From contig CAJXVZ010000028.1 in the NCBI GenBank assembly GCA_913062845.1, positions 1 to 37,479 of the forward strand: DNA of 37,479 nt, read 5' to 3'. The translations under genes and the position numbers were made by a program. The notes beneath the pieces were generated by a model. It saw only the letters and a program-made list of their open reading frames with translations. It did not search any database and had not been told where the DNA came from. Below are positions 15,657 to 24,120 of this stretch, in pieces (position 1 is the first letter of the stretch; the number at the start of each line of letters is the position of its first letter). This stretch comes from an uncultured Psychroflexus sp. GTDB lineage: Bacteria > Bacteroidota > Bacteroidia > Flavobacteriales > Flavobacteriaceae.

Positions 15657-16712
15657 TTAAATTCCTAAAATTTTTCTCAAATAATTTTCATCCGTATCTC
15701 CACCACCGGCAAAATCGTCAAAAGCTTTTGTAGTGGCTTCAATGATATGTTGTTGGATAAAAGGTGCGCCTTCTCTAGCGCCTTGCTCGGGGCTCTTTAC
15801 AACACATTCCCATTCGAGAACGGCCCAGACATCGCAGCCGTATTCGGTAAGTTTAGAAAACACGCGTTTAAAATCGACCTGACCATCTCCGGGCGAGCGG
15901 TATCTTCCGGCACGGTCTTTCCAGTCGTTATAGCCACCAAAAGCCCCTTTCTTTCCGTTAGGTCTGAATTCTGAATCTTTAACGTGAAAGGCTTTGATAA
16001 ATTCATGGTAATGGTCAATGTATTTGATGTAGTCCAGCTGCTGCAGTACAAAATGCGAAGGATCATACAAAATATTTACACGTTTGTGGTTGCCGGTCGC
16101 TTCCAGAAAACGCTCGAAGGTATCGCCATCGTGTATGTCTTCCACAGGATGAACTTCATAACAAACATCAACACCAGAGTCTTCAAAGGCATTTAGTATC
16201 GGCGTCCAGCGGTCAGCCAGTTCTTTAAAGCCTAGATCGATTAGGCCTTTGGGTTGTTGCGGCCAGGGATGCATGACCGGCCAAAGCAAAGAGCCTGAAA
16301 ATGTAGCATGAGCTTTTAAACCCAGACGTTCACTTGCTTTGGCGGCGTATTTTACTTGTTGAATGGCCCATTCTGTTCTTGCTTTGGGCTTGCCTTTGAC
16401 TTCATCCGGCGCAAAGACATCAAACATCAGGTCATGTGCAGGATGCACTGCCACCAGTTGCCCTTGGATGTGCGTAGAAAGCTCTGTGATTTCCAATCCA
16501 TAGCTGTTTACTTTACCTTTCAACTCATCGGCATAGGTTTGGCTTTCTGCACATTTTTGTAAATCCATTAAACGGGTTTCGTTGCTCGGAATTTGAATGC
16601 CTTTATAGCCTAAATCACTCGCCCACTGACAAAGATTGTCAAGATTATTGAAGGGCGGTTTTTCATCCATAAACTGGGCTAAAAATATGGCCGGACCTTT
16701 TATGGTTTTCAT
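15657..16712 (-). CDS. sugar phosphate isomerase/epimerase family TIM-barrel protein
   Basis: The 351-residue cytoplasmic protein belongs to the xylose-isomerase-like TIM-barrel family (AP_endonuc_2). Likely metal ligands are the Glu of C-Y-E-V-H-P, the Asp/His of L-Y-D-P-S-H-F, the His of F-H-V-K-D and the Glu of V-L-E-W-E. The family isomerises, epimerises or dehydrates sugars and keto-sugars; the exact reaction is not visible. In this cluster it probably handles a 3-keto-sugar or its breakdown product. It lies 10 bases upstream of the DUF1080 start and 55 bases after the oxidoreductase gene. Confidence 0.9.
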   Translation of the reverse strand: MKTIKGPAIFLAQFMDEKPPFNNLDNLCQWASDLGYKGIQIPSNETRLMDLQKCAESQTYADELKGKVNSYGLEITELSTHIQGQLVAVHPAHDLMFDVFAPDEVKGKPKARTEWAIQQVKYAAKASERLGLKAHATFSGSLLWPVMHPWPQQPKGLIDLGFKELADRWTPILNAFEDSGVDVCYEVHPVEDIHDGDTFERFLEATGNHKRVNILYDPSHFVLQQLDYIKYIDHYHEFIKAFHVKDSEFRPNGKKGAFGGYNDWKDRAGRYRSPGDGQVDFKRVFSKLTEYGCDVWAVLEWECVVKSPEQGAREGAPFIQQHIIEATTKAFDDFAGGGDTDENYLRKILGI

Positions 16713-16741
16713 AAGTTATTCATTTTTAAATTAATTGATTC

Positions 16742-16767
16742 ACGCAAAGTCGCAAAATCGCAAAGAC
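16742..16767. repeat. short CGCAAA triplicate repeat
   Basis: Three successive 8-base units of the form (A/T)CGCAAA(G/A) fill the 55-base gap between two genes of the minus-strand operon. Confidence 0.4.
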
Positions 16768-17913
16768 TTATAAATTATCCTCAATCTCTACCCAAACATT
16801 GCCTTTATGATGGGATTCAACGGCTTTTTCTATAAAATTCATGCCTCTGGCGCCGTCTATAATCGTTGGAAATTCACCGTGATCGTAATCTTCTCCGTTT
16901 ACTGCTTTGGCGACGCCTTTGTAAATATTACCCATGGCATCGAAAATCCCCTCTGGATGTCCGGGAGGCAGTTTGGTGCCATCCAGAGATAAATCTGAAT
17001 TGTAAGCATGTCCGGGTTTTAAAATTTGCATGGCTTGACCTTCCTGTATATAATACAAGTAGTTGGGGTTTTCTTGCTCCCATTTTAGACCAGCTTTGTC
17101 GCCATAAATTTTGACGATAAAACTATTTTCTTCACCGGTAGCGATCTGACTGGTGCAAATCACGCCTTTAGCCTGATTGCTGAGTCTAAGCAAAACCGTG
17201 GCATCTACATCCATTTTATTATCGCTATAGACAAAATTCAGGTCAGATAAGACTGACTGAATTTTTAATCCGCTGACGTATTCCAGCATGTCGAACGCGT
17301 GCGTACCTATATCGCCCAGACAACAGCTGATACCGGATTTATCCGGGTCTAATCGCCAGGTTGATTGTCTTTGACTTTCATCATGGATGATGGGATTGAT
17401 CCAGCCTTGATAGTATTGCGCATCTACTTTTTGGATTTTGCCTAAAGCCCCGTTTTTTACCATTTCCCGCATTTGCCTCACCATCGGATAGCCGGTATAG
17501 GTGTAGGTTACTGCAAAAACTTTATTATTATCTTTTAAAGTATGATAAAGGATTTTAGCTTCTTCAAAAGTAGTGGTCATGGGTTTTTCACATATCACAT
17601 GAAAACCACTTTCCAGTAACTTTTTGGCCATGGGGAAGTGCAGAAAGTTAGGTGTAAGTACAGAGACCACTTGCATACGTTCTGCTTCGGGGAGCTTTTG
17701 CTCTTCTTCAACCAAAGTGTCTAAGTCTTTGTAAATCCGATTTAAAGGCATGCCGATTGATTTGGCAAACTCAAGACTTTGATTGACATCTTGATTAAAA
17801 ACGCCACCAACCAGCTCATATTTGTCATACATCGCAGAGGCAATGCGGTGTAAAACACCAATCAAAGAATCGCCGCCTCCGCCGAGAATTCCCAGTTTAA
17901 TTTTTTTAGACAT
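16768..17913 (-). CDS. Gfo/Idh/MocA family NAD(P)-dependent oxidoreductase
   Basis: The 381-residue protein has an N-terminal Rossmann fold (K-L-G-I-L-G-G-G-G-D-S-L-I-G), the signature V-I-C-E-K-P-M-T near residue 110 whose Lys acts in catalysis, and a C-terminal G-D-I-G-T-H-A-F-D-M substrate-domain motif. No export signal is seen, so it is cytoplasmic. Members oxidise or reduce a sugar hydroxyl/keto group; in 3-keto-sugar clusters they commonly interconvert the C3 hydroxyl and ketone. It is separated from the upstream MFS gene by two bases, a clear operon junction. Confidence 0.92.
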   Translation of the reverse strand: MSKKIKLGILGGGGDSLIGVLHRIASAMYDKYELVGGVFNQDVNQSLEFAKSIGMPLNRIYKDLDTLVEEEQKLPEAERMQVVSVLTPNFLHFPMAKKLLESGFHVICEKPMTTTFEEAKILYHTLKDNNKVFAVTYTYTGYPMVRQMREMVKNGALGKIQKVDAQYYQGWINPIIHDESQRQSTWRLDPDKSGISCCLGDIGTHAFDMLEYVSGLKIQSVLSDLNFVYSDNKMDVDATVLLRLSNQAKGVICTSQIATGEENSFIVKIYGDKAGLKWEQENPNYLYYIQEGQAMQILKPGHAYNSDLSLDGTKLPPGHPEGIFDAMGNIYKGVAKAVNGEDYDHGEFPTIIDGARGMNFIEKAVESHHKGNVWVEIEDNL

Positions 17914-17915
17914 AA

Positions 17916-19142
17916 CTAAGATTTATATTCAATGTTTTCATTTTTAAAAAAGAGTCCAAATAAGACCAAAACGCCTAAAGCAAAGAGCGCTGGGAAAATC
18001 CATATGTCTTTCCAGGCGTGAAGATCACCATCAATGAGATTAGCATCCACGACCTGACCGGCCACCCAAAAACCTATCAGCATTCCTACACCGTAAGTTG
18101 CAAGAGTAATGAGGCCTTGTGCGGCACTTTTAAACTTGTCTCCGGCTTTAGAATCTGTGTAAATCTGTCCGGAGACAAAGAAAAAGTCGTAACAAATCCC
18201 GTGAAGTGCAATACCTATTACCAGCATAAAAAACAAATCGCCGGCGTTGCCGTAAGCAAAAAGCGCATAACGTATCGCCCAGGCCAGCATACCAAAGATC
18301 AGTGTTTTTTTGAAACCATATTTGGTGAAAAATAAAGGTAATAAAAGCATGAACAGGACTTCAGAGACCTGTCCCAGAGATGCCCATGCCGTAGAATTTT
18401 CAACTTTGATTTCCGTAAGGAATGGACTGAGGTTTTGGTAGTAGAATGCCAATGGAATACATATTAAAACCGAAGACAGGAAAAACACTAAAAAATTTCT
18501 GTCTTTCAACAGTTTTAGGGCATCAAGACCTAAAATATCAGACAAACTCATTTTTTCACCTTTGTTTTGAGGTGGTGTTTTTGGCAACACAAAACTGAAA
18601 ACACCCAAAACCGCAGAAGCAATAGACACCATCAAAAAGGTTTTGGACAGCATGCCTTGAGCAATGTTTTCCTGTGAGTCCCACATGAACACAAAACTGA
18701 TAACCAGGCCTGAAACTATCCAGCCCAAAGTCCCAAAAACCCTCACATAAGGAAAGAATTTTGACGGGTCTTTCATTTGTCTGAAAGAAATAGAATTCAC
18801 CAAAGCCAAGGTTGGCATATAGGCGATCATGTAACCTAAGACATAAGGATAGAAATTTGAAAAATCTGTAGCATTGGCCATTTGGTACATCAATACCGCA
18901 CCAATAAGGTGAAGCACACCCAGAATACGTTCGGCATTAAAAAAACGATCAGCGATCAAACCAATAATAAAAGGTGCAATAACAGCACCCCAGGATTGTG
19001 TAGAAAATGCCATGGCTGTTTCAGCACCGGTAGCATCAAGATTGTTACCCATAAAAGTACCTAAAGTTACAAACCAGCCACCCCAGATGAAAAACTCTAA
19101 AAACATCATGACGGAAAGCTGCGTAAAGCGTAATGGATTCAT
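17916..19142 (-). CDS. MFS transporter, nucleoside/H+ symporter (NupG-like) family
   Basis: The 408-residue, very hydrophobic protein has about 12 predicted membrane helices. The N-terminal R-F-T-Q-L-S-V-M-M-F-L-E-F-F-I-W-G-G-W-F is typical of the Bacteroidota branch of the nucleoside:H+ symporter family. In this context it probably imports a sugar or a keto-sugar rather than a nucleoside; that is inference from neighbours. It lies between the TIM-barrel lipoprotein gene (12 bases upstream) and the oxidoreductase gene (2 bases downstream) in the minus-strand operon. Confidence 0.9.
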   Translation of the reverse strand: MNPLRFTQLSVMMFLEFFIWGGWFVTLGTFMGNNLDATGAETAMAFSTQSWGAVIAPFIIGLIADRFFNAERILGVLHLIGAVLMYQMANATDFSNFYPYVLGYMIAYMPTLALVNSISFRQMKDPSKFFPYVRVFGTLGWIVSGLVISFVFMWDSQENIAQGMLSKTFLMVSIASAVLGVFSFVLPKTPPQNKGEKMSLSDILGLDALKLLKDRNFLVFFLSSVLICIPLAFYYQNLSPFLTEIKVENSTAWASLGQVSEVLFMLLLPLFFTKYGFKKTLIFGMLAWAIRYALFAYGNAGDLFFMLVIGIALHGICYDFFFVSGQIYTDSKAGDKFKSAAQGLITLATYGVGMLIGFWVAGQVVDANLIDGDLHAWKDIWIFPALFALGVLVLFGLFFKNENIEYKS

Positions 19143-19154
19143 AGTAAAATGGTT

Positions 19155-20120
19155 TTAGTTGATGGTTTCAGCGGATTTTAAAAGCAATTGTTTTGTCGCC
19201 TCAATGCCTTCTTTTTCAGATAAGCGCTCACCTTCATATTCAACGCCGACAAAACCGGTATATCCAGAGTCTTTAACCATTTGCATGATTCTGAAATAAT
19301 CTAATGTGGTTTCATTACCTTTTTCATCAAAATCATAGGATTTGGCGCTGACGGCTTTAGCTTCTTTTAGCATCATTTCAATGCCTTTATACTTGTCTGA
19401 AAACTCTTCAACACATTCGCCCCATTTTTCTCCATCTTTGCGTTTCACACACCAGTTACCAAAATCGGGTAGTGTCCCGCAATTATCCATACCCACCATA
19501 CCAATTGCTTCCATGAGGAGAAATGCATCAGACGACAACCAGCCGTGGTTTTCGCAGAGTATATTTATGTTTTGAGTCGTGGCATAGGCTGATAATTTTT
19601 TCAGACCATCTACCACAGCAGGTAACCATTCTTTAGGATCATTGGTGCCAAAAGTATTAACTCGAATAGAGTGGCAGCCTAACTTTTTTGCGGCGTCTAT
19701 CCATTTTTTATGGTTTTCTACAGCTTGGTCTCTTTCAGCCTCATCCGGGCTAGCCAAATTACCTTCATTATCAACCATAATCAGTACATTTTGCATACTG
19801 TGCTTTTCGCTAAAAGTCTTCAATGAATCTATAACTGTGTCAAAGCCAAGGCTATCTATTTGTTTTGAATAAAGATGATTGACATACTCCAGTCCTTCAA
19901 ATCCCATGTCTTTGGAGATTTCAGCAAACTTGAAAGGACTTACGCCATCATCATTAAAGGTACGATGTAATGACCATTGTGCTAATGACAATTTAAAAAA
20001 AGGAGAACTGGCTTCAACCTCAGATTGTTCTTCAGAGGTTTTTTTCTGATCCTTTTTAATATCCTTACAGCTTACACTCATTAGCATAAGCATTAACATG
20101 AAAAAAACTGAAGGCTTCAT
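19155..20120 (-). CDS. exported sugar isomerase/epimerase-like TIM-barrel lipoprotein
   Basis: The 321-residue protein has a lipoprotein signal (M-L-M-S-V-S-C, Cys19), a short K/E-rich spacer and a xylose-isomerase-like TIM barrel with likely ligands in I-L-C-E-N-H-G, L-P-D-F-G-N and G-V-E-Y-E-G-E. It is distinct from the cytoplasmic TIM-barrel protein of the same operon, which suggests that part of the sugar conversion happens in the periplasm. It is the first gene of the minus-strand operon, divergent from the GMC dehydrogenase with 133 bases between starts, where the two promoters must lie. Confidence 0.88.
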   Translation of the reverse strand: MKPSVFFMLMLMLMSVSCKDIKKDQKKTSEEQSEVEASSPFFKLSLAQWSLHRTFNDDGVSPFKFAEISKDMGFEGLEYVNHLYSKQIDSLGFDTVIDSLKTFSEKHSMQNVLIMVDNEGNLASPDEAERDQAVENHKKWIDAAKKLGCHSIRVNTFGTNDPKEWLPAVVDGLKKLSAYATTQNINILCENHGWLSSDAFLLMEAIGMVGMDNCGTLPDFGNWCVKRKDGEKWGECVEEFSDKYKGIEMMLKEAKAVSAKSYDFDEKGNETTLDYFRIMQMVKDSGYTGFVGVEYEGERLSEKEGIEATKQLLLKSAETIN

Positions 20121-20253
20121 TTTGTGGAATTTATTATAAAGATATGCTCAAAAATGCTAAAAATTTATGGAATTGAAAAAATTCACCGGCAAAATAGTAA
20201 AATAAAAGTCAAAAGTGTATTTTTAAACCTCAATGTAAAAATTGAACTTAGAA

Positions 20254-21978
20254 ATGGACAGAAAAAAAATTGATACATCCGAAGAACAATATGATGCTAT
20301 TGTCGTTGGAACAGGAATTTCGGGAGGTTGGGCTGCCAAAGAGTTGTGTGAAAAAGGTTTAAAGACTCTGGTGCTTGAGCGAGGTCGAAATGTTGAACAC
20401 ATTACAGATTATAGAACAGCTCATATGGATCCGTGGGATTTTTCTAGTGGGGTGGCAGCTACAAAGAAAACAAAAGAACGTAAGTACAAACAGCACAGAA
20501 CGGGGTATGTGACCCGAGAGCCACATCAGCATTTTTTTGTCGATGATATCAAACATCCTTATAACGAAAAAAGACGTTTTGACTGGATCCGTGGTTATCA
20601 TGTTGGCGGTCGGTCCTTGATGTGGGGCAGACAAAGTTATCGTTTGAGCGAAATCGATTTCGAGGCCAACAAAAAAGACGGTCATGGGGTTGATTGGCCG
20701 GTTAGATATAAGGACATCGAGCCTTGGTATGACAAGGTTGAAGAGTTCATAGGCGTAAGTGGTGAAAATTATGGCTTAAAACAATTGCCTGATCAGAAAT
20801 TGCTCAAACCTATGAACCTGAATTGTGTTGAAGAGCACTTAAAAGAACAGATCAAAACAAATTTTGATGATGGCAGGATGCTAATGATTGGCAGAACCGC
20901 ACACATCACTGAAGGCACAAAACCCGGTGCAGGAAGAGCAACCTGCCAGTATAGAAACCGATGTATGCGAGGCTGTCCTTATGGGGCTTACTTTAGCAGT
21001 AACGCTTCGACATTACCCACAGCAGCAGCTACGGGTAATATGACTTTAAGACCGTATTCTATTGTGCATGAAGTTATTTATGATGAAAAAACTCAAAAAG
21101 CAACTGGCGTAAGAGTGATTGATGCCGAAACTAAAGAAAAGCTGGAGTTTAAAGCTAAAGTCGTTTTCTTGTGCGCATCCGCAATGGCCTCTAATTCCAT
21201 TTTATTACAATCAAAATCCCAGCGTTTTCCAAACGGATTGGGCAACGATTATGATCAGGTTGGCCGAAACCTGATGGATCATCATTTTTGGGTAGGCGCC
21301 TCTGCTGTGGCTGATGGTTTTGAAGACAAATATTATAAAGGTCGCCGGGCTAATGGTATTTATATTCCAAGATTCAGAAACCTTGGAGGAGATACAGATG
21401 CAGAGGACTTTGTAAGAGGATATGGTTATCAGGGCGGAGCAACAAGGTCAAGTCTTTCTGAGATGGTAGCTGAACTCAAATACGGTCCGGAGCTGAAGGA
21501 AGCCATTTTAAAACCGGGTCAGTGGAATGTCAATTTACTGGCTTTTGGGGAAACACTACCGGATAGCAGCAATCGCATGTATTTAAACTACGACAAACTG
21601 GATGAATGGGGATTGCCTACCATCACATTCGACGCTGACTTTGGAGAAAACGAACTGGCCATGCGAAGAGATATGAAGTTACAGGCAGAAAACATGTTGA
21701 AGGCTGCCGGATTTAAAAATGTTCGCGGTTATGATATCAAAGAAAAAAGAGCTATGGGGCTTGGCATCCATGAAATGGGCGGCGCCAGAATGGGAAGAGA
21801 CCCAAAAACGTCAGTGGTAAACAAATACAACCAGATACATGCCTGTAAAAACGTTTACGTGACCGATGGCGCCTTTATGACCTCTTCGGGTTGTCAAAAT
21901 CCATCACTGACCTATATGGCTTTCACCGCCAGGGCTGCCAATCATGCCGCAGAACAAATAAAAAATAATATAATTTAA
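20254..21978 (+). CDS. GMC family FAD-dependent sugar dehydrogenase, catalytic subunit
   Basis: The protein has 574 residues from the ATG at 20254; a TTG four codons upstream is also in frame. FAD binding: G-T-G-I-S-G-G-W-A-A-K with E-R-G after strand 2. A cysteine motif C231-x5-C237-x3-C241-P matches the 3Fe-4S-binding motif of FAD glucose dehydrogenase-type complexes. The catalytic pair is H506 (G-I-H-E-M-G-G) and N549 (C-Q-N-P-S-L). There is no signal peptide; the partner subunit has one, so co-export by a hitchhiker route is plausible. By family and context it probably oxidises a glycoside at C3 to the 3-keto form. The electron acceptor, often a cytochrome c, is not in the window. Confidence 0.92.
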   Translation: MDRKKIDTSEEQYDAIVVGTGISGGWAAKELCEKGLKTLVLERGRNVEHITDYRTAHMDPWDFSSGVAATKKTKERKYKQHRTGYVTREPHQHFFVDDIKHPYNEKRRFDWIRGYHVGGRSLMWGRQSYRLSEIDFEANKKDGHGVDWPVRYKDIEPWYDKVEEFIGVSGENYGLKQLPDQKLLKPMNLNCVEEHLKEQIKTNFDDGRMLMIGRTAHITEGTKPGAGRATCQYRNRCMRGCPYGAYFSSNASTLPTAAATGNMTLRPYSIVHEVIYDEKTQKATGVRVIDAETKEKLEFKAKVVFLCASAMASNSILLQSKSQRFPNGLGNDYDQVGRNLMDHHFWVGASAVADGFEDKYYKGRRANGIYIPRFRNLGGDTDAEDFVRGYGYQGGATRSSLSEMVAELKYGPELKEAILKPGQWNVNLLAFGETLPDSSNRMYLNYDKLDEWGLPTITFDADFGENELAMRRDMKLQAENMLKAAGFKNVRGYDIKEKRAMGLGIHEMGGARMGRDPKTSVVNKYNQIHACKNVYVTDGAFMTSSGCQNPSLTYMAFTARAANHAAEQIKNNII

Positions 21979-21989
21979 ACGATATTTTC

Positions 21990-22592
21990 ATGAAAAGAAG
22001 AGATGCCATAAAACGTTTAGGCTTGGCTTCAGGAGCTGTAGTGGCCACACCAGGCCTATTGGGTATGCTGAACAGTTGTTCATCTCCTGCCGAAGTATGG
22101 ACGCCTCAGTTCTTAACCGTACCTCAGGGAAAAATCCTGAAAGGTTTAGTGGATGTGTTTTTGCCGGAAACGCCCGAATTACCGTCAGCCAAAACATTGA
22201 ATGTCCCTGAATTTATAGACCGTTACATTGCAGAAGTATACGATGAAAAAGATCAGAAAAGATTCAAAGCTGCTTATGAAATAACCATGGCTGAATTGAA
22301 AACATTTACAAAAAAGGAATTAGAAGAGGTGGAAAAAGAAGACCTTAAAGTGTTTTTAGATGAGTATTTGAAAGTCAAAGGCGAAGTCGATACTGACAGA
22401 GAGAAAAATCCTGATTTTGACGGAATGACGACATCAGAATGTCTTGATAGCCTCAAGTGGATGACCGTTAATGCTTACCTGAACACCCAAAAGATAGGCG
22501 AAGAAGTTCTGGCTTACGATCCAGTTCCCGGGGCTTATTATTGCGGAGATCTCGATGAACTTACGGGCGGAAAACGATGGTCTTTGAGTTGA
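21990..22592 (+). CDS. gluconate 2-dehydrogenase subunit 3 family protein
   Basis: The 200-residue protein starts M-K-R-R-D-A-I-K-R-L-G-L, a twin-arginine-type signal, and has a possible lipobox at L-N-S-C (Cys30). The rest, with D-V-F-L-P-E-T-P and a C-terminal Y-Y-C-G-D-L, fits the small subunit of flavoprotein sugar dehydrogenases. It acts as the export and maturation partner of the GMC subunit, whose stop codon is 11 bases upstream. Together they would form a periplasmic, membrane-tethered sugar dehydrogenase. The downstream region carries GACCC...GGGTC palindromes that could end transcription. Confidence 0.9.
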   Translation: MKRRDAIKRLGLASGAVVATPGLLGMLNSCSSPAEVWTPQFLTVPQGKILKGLVDVFLPETPELPSAKTLNVPEFIDRYIAEVYDEKDQKRFKAAYEITMAELKTFTKKELEEVEKEDLKVFLDEYLKVKGEVDTDREKNPDFDGMTTSECLDSLKWMTVNAYLNTQKIGEEVLAYDPVPGAYYCGDLDELTGGKRWSLS

Positions 22593-22599
22593 TGACATT

Positions 22600-22788
22600 C
22601 GACCCCTTCAGGGTCGATAGATATGATTAGGGTATTTTTATAGATATTTAACCCTTTCTGGATCAGGGTGTCAATTTTATAGCGCTATTTTATATATCAT
22701 AAATTATTTATAAACATATTACGACCCGGAACGGGTCAAATACTTATGGAATAATACACATCCTTTTTTCACGACCCTGAAAGGGTCG
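22600..22788. repeat. REP-like palindromes upstream of the Y1 transposase
   Basis: Four imperfect palindromes of one type occur here: CGACCCCTTCAGGGTCG (22600-22616), a degenerate ACCCT...AGGGT copy (22651-22669), GACCCGGAACGGGTC (22723-22737) and CGACCCTGAAAGGGTCG (22772-22788, 7-bp stem with a GAA loop). They alternate in orientation and vary by compensating changes in the stem, as expected for REP sequences kept as hairpins. Confidence 0.8.
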
Positions 22789-22864
22789 AATGATTGTGGC
22801 TCAAATTGGTCTTGAATTTTTGGCATAAGAATAATAAATTTGATTTTGTATTAAACATCATGGC

Positions 22865-23329
22865 ATGGCTGGGACATATTCACAGATTTACATTCAGATT
22901 GTTTTTGCGGTTGGCCACAGAAGAAACTTAATCCATCCCAGTATTGAGGATGAAATTTATAAATACATCACAGGAGTTATTACGAATAAAGGGCAAAAAC
23001 TATTAGCAATAAATGGTATGCCGGATCATATTCATATTTTATTAGGCATGAAGCCTTCGTGTTGTTTATCCGATCTGGTAAGGGAAATCAAAAAATCTTC
23101 TAATGAGTTTATCAATACCAAATGGCCTTCAAAACATAAGTTTTATTGGCAGGGTGGTTTTGGTGCTTTTTCATATTCTTATTCTGCACTGGACAACGTC
23201 ATCCGATACATACAAAATCAAAAACAACACCACCGCAAGAAATTGTTTAAACAGGAATACAAAGAATTCCTGACGAATTATAAAGTTGAATATGATGAAA
23301 AATATTTATTTGAATGGTTAGACGATTAG
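22865..23329 (+). mobile_element. RAYT/IS200-like Y1 transposase
   Basis: The 154-residue protein is a single-domain HUH/Y1 transposase. The metal-binding motif is H55-I-H57 (in P-D-H-I-H-I-L) and the nucleophile is Tyr115 in V-I-R-Y-I-Q-N-Q. The length and the I-Q-I-V-F-A-V N-terminus fit IS200/IS605 TnpA and REP-associated tyrosine transposases. At least three palindromes precede and several follow the gene, with the nearest pair in opposite orientation (22772-22788 and 23352-23368). This favours a RAYT domesticated with its REPs over a single IS200 copy. All catalytic residues are present, so it may be active. It separates the dehydrogenase genes from the second DUF1080 gene. Confidence 0.85.
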
Positions 23330-24120
23330 TTTGACAAGGTGTTTTTATATTCGACCCCTTCAGGGTCGACTCAATTTTGCTTGATGTTTAAGCTTTAATA
23401 TGTGACCCCTTTGGGGTCGGGCTTTTGATATGTATCTCTATTATGGGGAATATTAATTCTAAATATGTCCGATAACTTGATTCTATAGTGGATGAAAATA
23501 TTTTAGTCGACATCTTATGGGGCGATTTAACTACGTGAGATATTTGGTTATAAACACATAACCTTTTAACCGCCATTTTTCATGGATTTTACTGATTCTG
23601 CTGTTTTTGGCGGTTAACCCGGATTTAGAAAAACTTAAATTTGAGGTATGAAAATTCTAGTTTTTCTTAGTCTGAACAAGACGAGAATTCTTTTATAATG
23701 AATTTTGCGGGTTAAGATTAATCTCTTTCTATTGAACCAGCAAGGTTAAGTATTATTCTTACATAGATCATATAACTTGAATGATTGTATGTTGAGAAAC
23801 AAATAGTCTTGTTATGCAAGCCTTTCAAGATCAGCACAACTTTGCTTGATCTTTGGGTTATAAAAAACTAATTCATAAGGGGTTAGTGCTTTTTTTATTA
23901 ATGTAATTCCACGAGGCTCTGCCTCGGGTGTTGATTAATCCTTGACCCTAAAAGAATCAAATACCCTTAGATAAAAGCATATATACCAACCAGGACCCTG
24001 AAGGGGCCGAATAAGTATTTCACATCAAATTATACATTGGAAGCTGATAAAATAGTATATTTAAATTTCTCAAAGAGGATTAAAAAGTTACACAGTTATA
24101 ACTATCACTAATCTTTCAAC
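23330..24120. other. gene-free interval with degenerate REP sequences
   Basis: This stretch of about 790 bases has no credible gene. It holds the palindromes listed separately, an imperfect inverted repeat AAGATCAGCA...TGCTTGATCTT (23827-23853), and the leader of the DUF1080 gene. It looks like accumulated debris of REP or IS activity. Confidence 0.6.
23351..24010. repeat. REP-like palindromes downstream of the Y1 transposase
   Basis: Copies seen: TCGACCCCTTCAGGGTCGA (23351-23369), GACCCCTTTGGGGTC (23404-23418), degenerate GACCCTAAAAGAATC (23944-23958) and GGACCCTGAAGGGGCC (23993-24008). A palindrome of different sequence, CGAGGCTCTGCCTCG (23912-23926), lies among them and may be a second REP class. 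Confidence 0.75.

Noticed and set aside
15744-16570. Several 60-90 codon open frames opposite the TIM-barrel and oxidoreductase genes
   Set aside because: They are shadows of well-supported genes with family motifs on the minus strand.
22865-23329. Reading the Y1 gene as a complete IS200 element with defined ends
   Set aside because: Multiple diverged palindromes on both sides prevent a unique choice of left and right ends, so no element boundaries are claimed.
23388-23576. A 62-codon minus-strand open frame downstream of the Y1 transposase
   Set aside because: Its composition is not protein-like, it includes a REP palindrome, and it has no promoter or homology clue.
22600-24010. Repeated GACCC...GGGTC units as a possible CRISPR array
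   Set aside because: Spacing is irregular (tens to hundreds of bases), the units alternate in orientation and vary in sequence, and no cas gene is present. REP hairpins explain them better.
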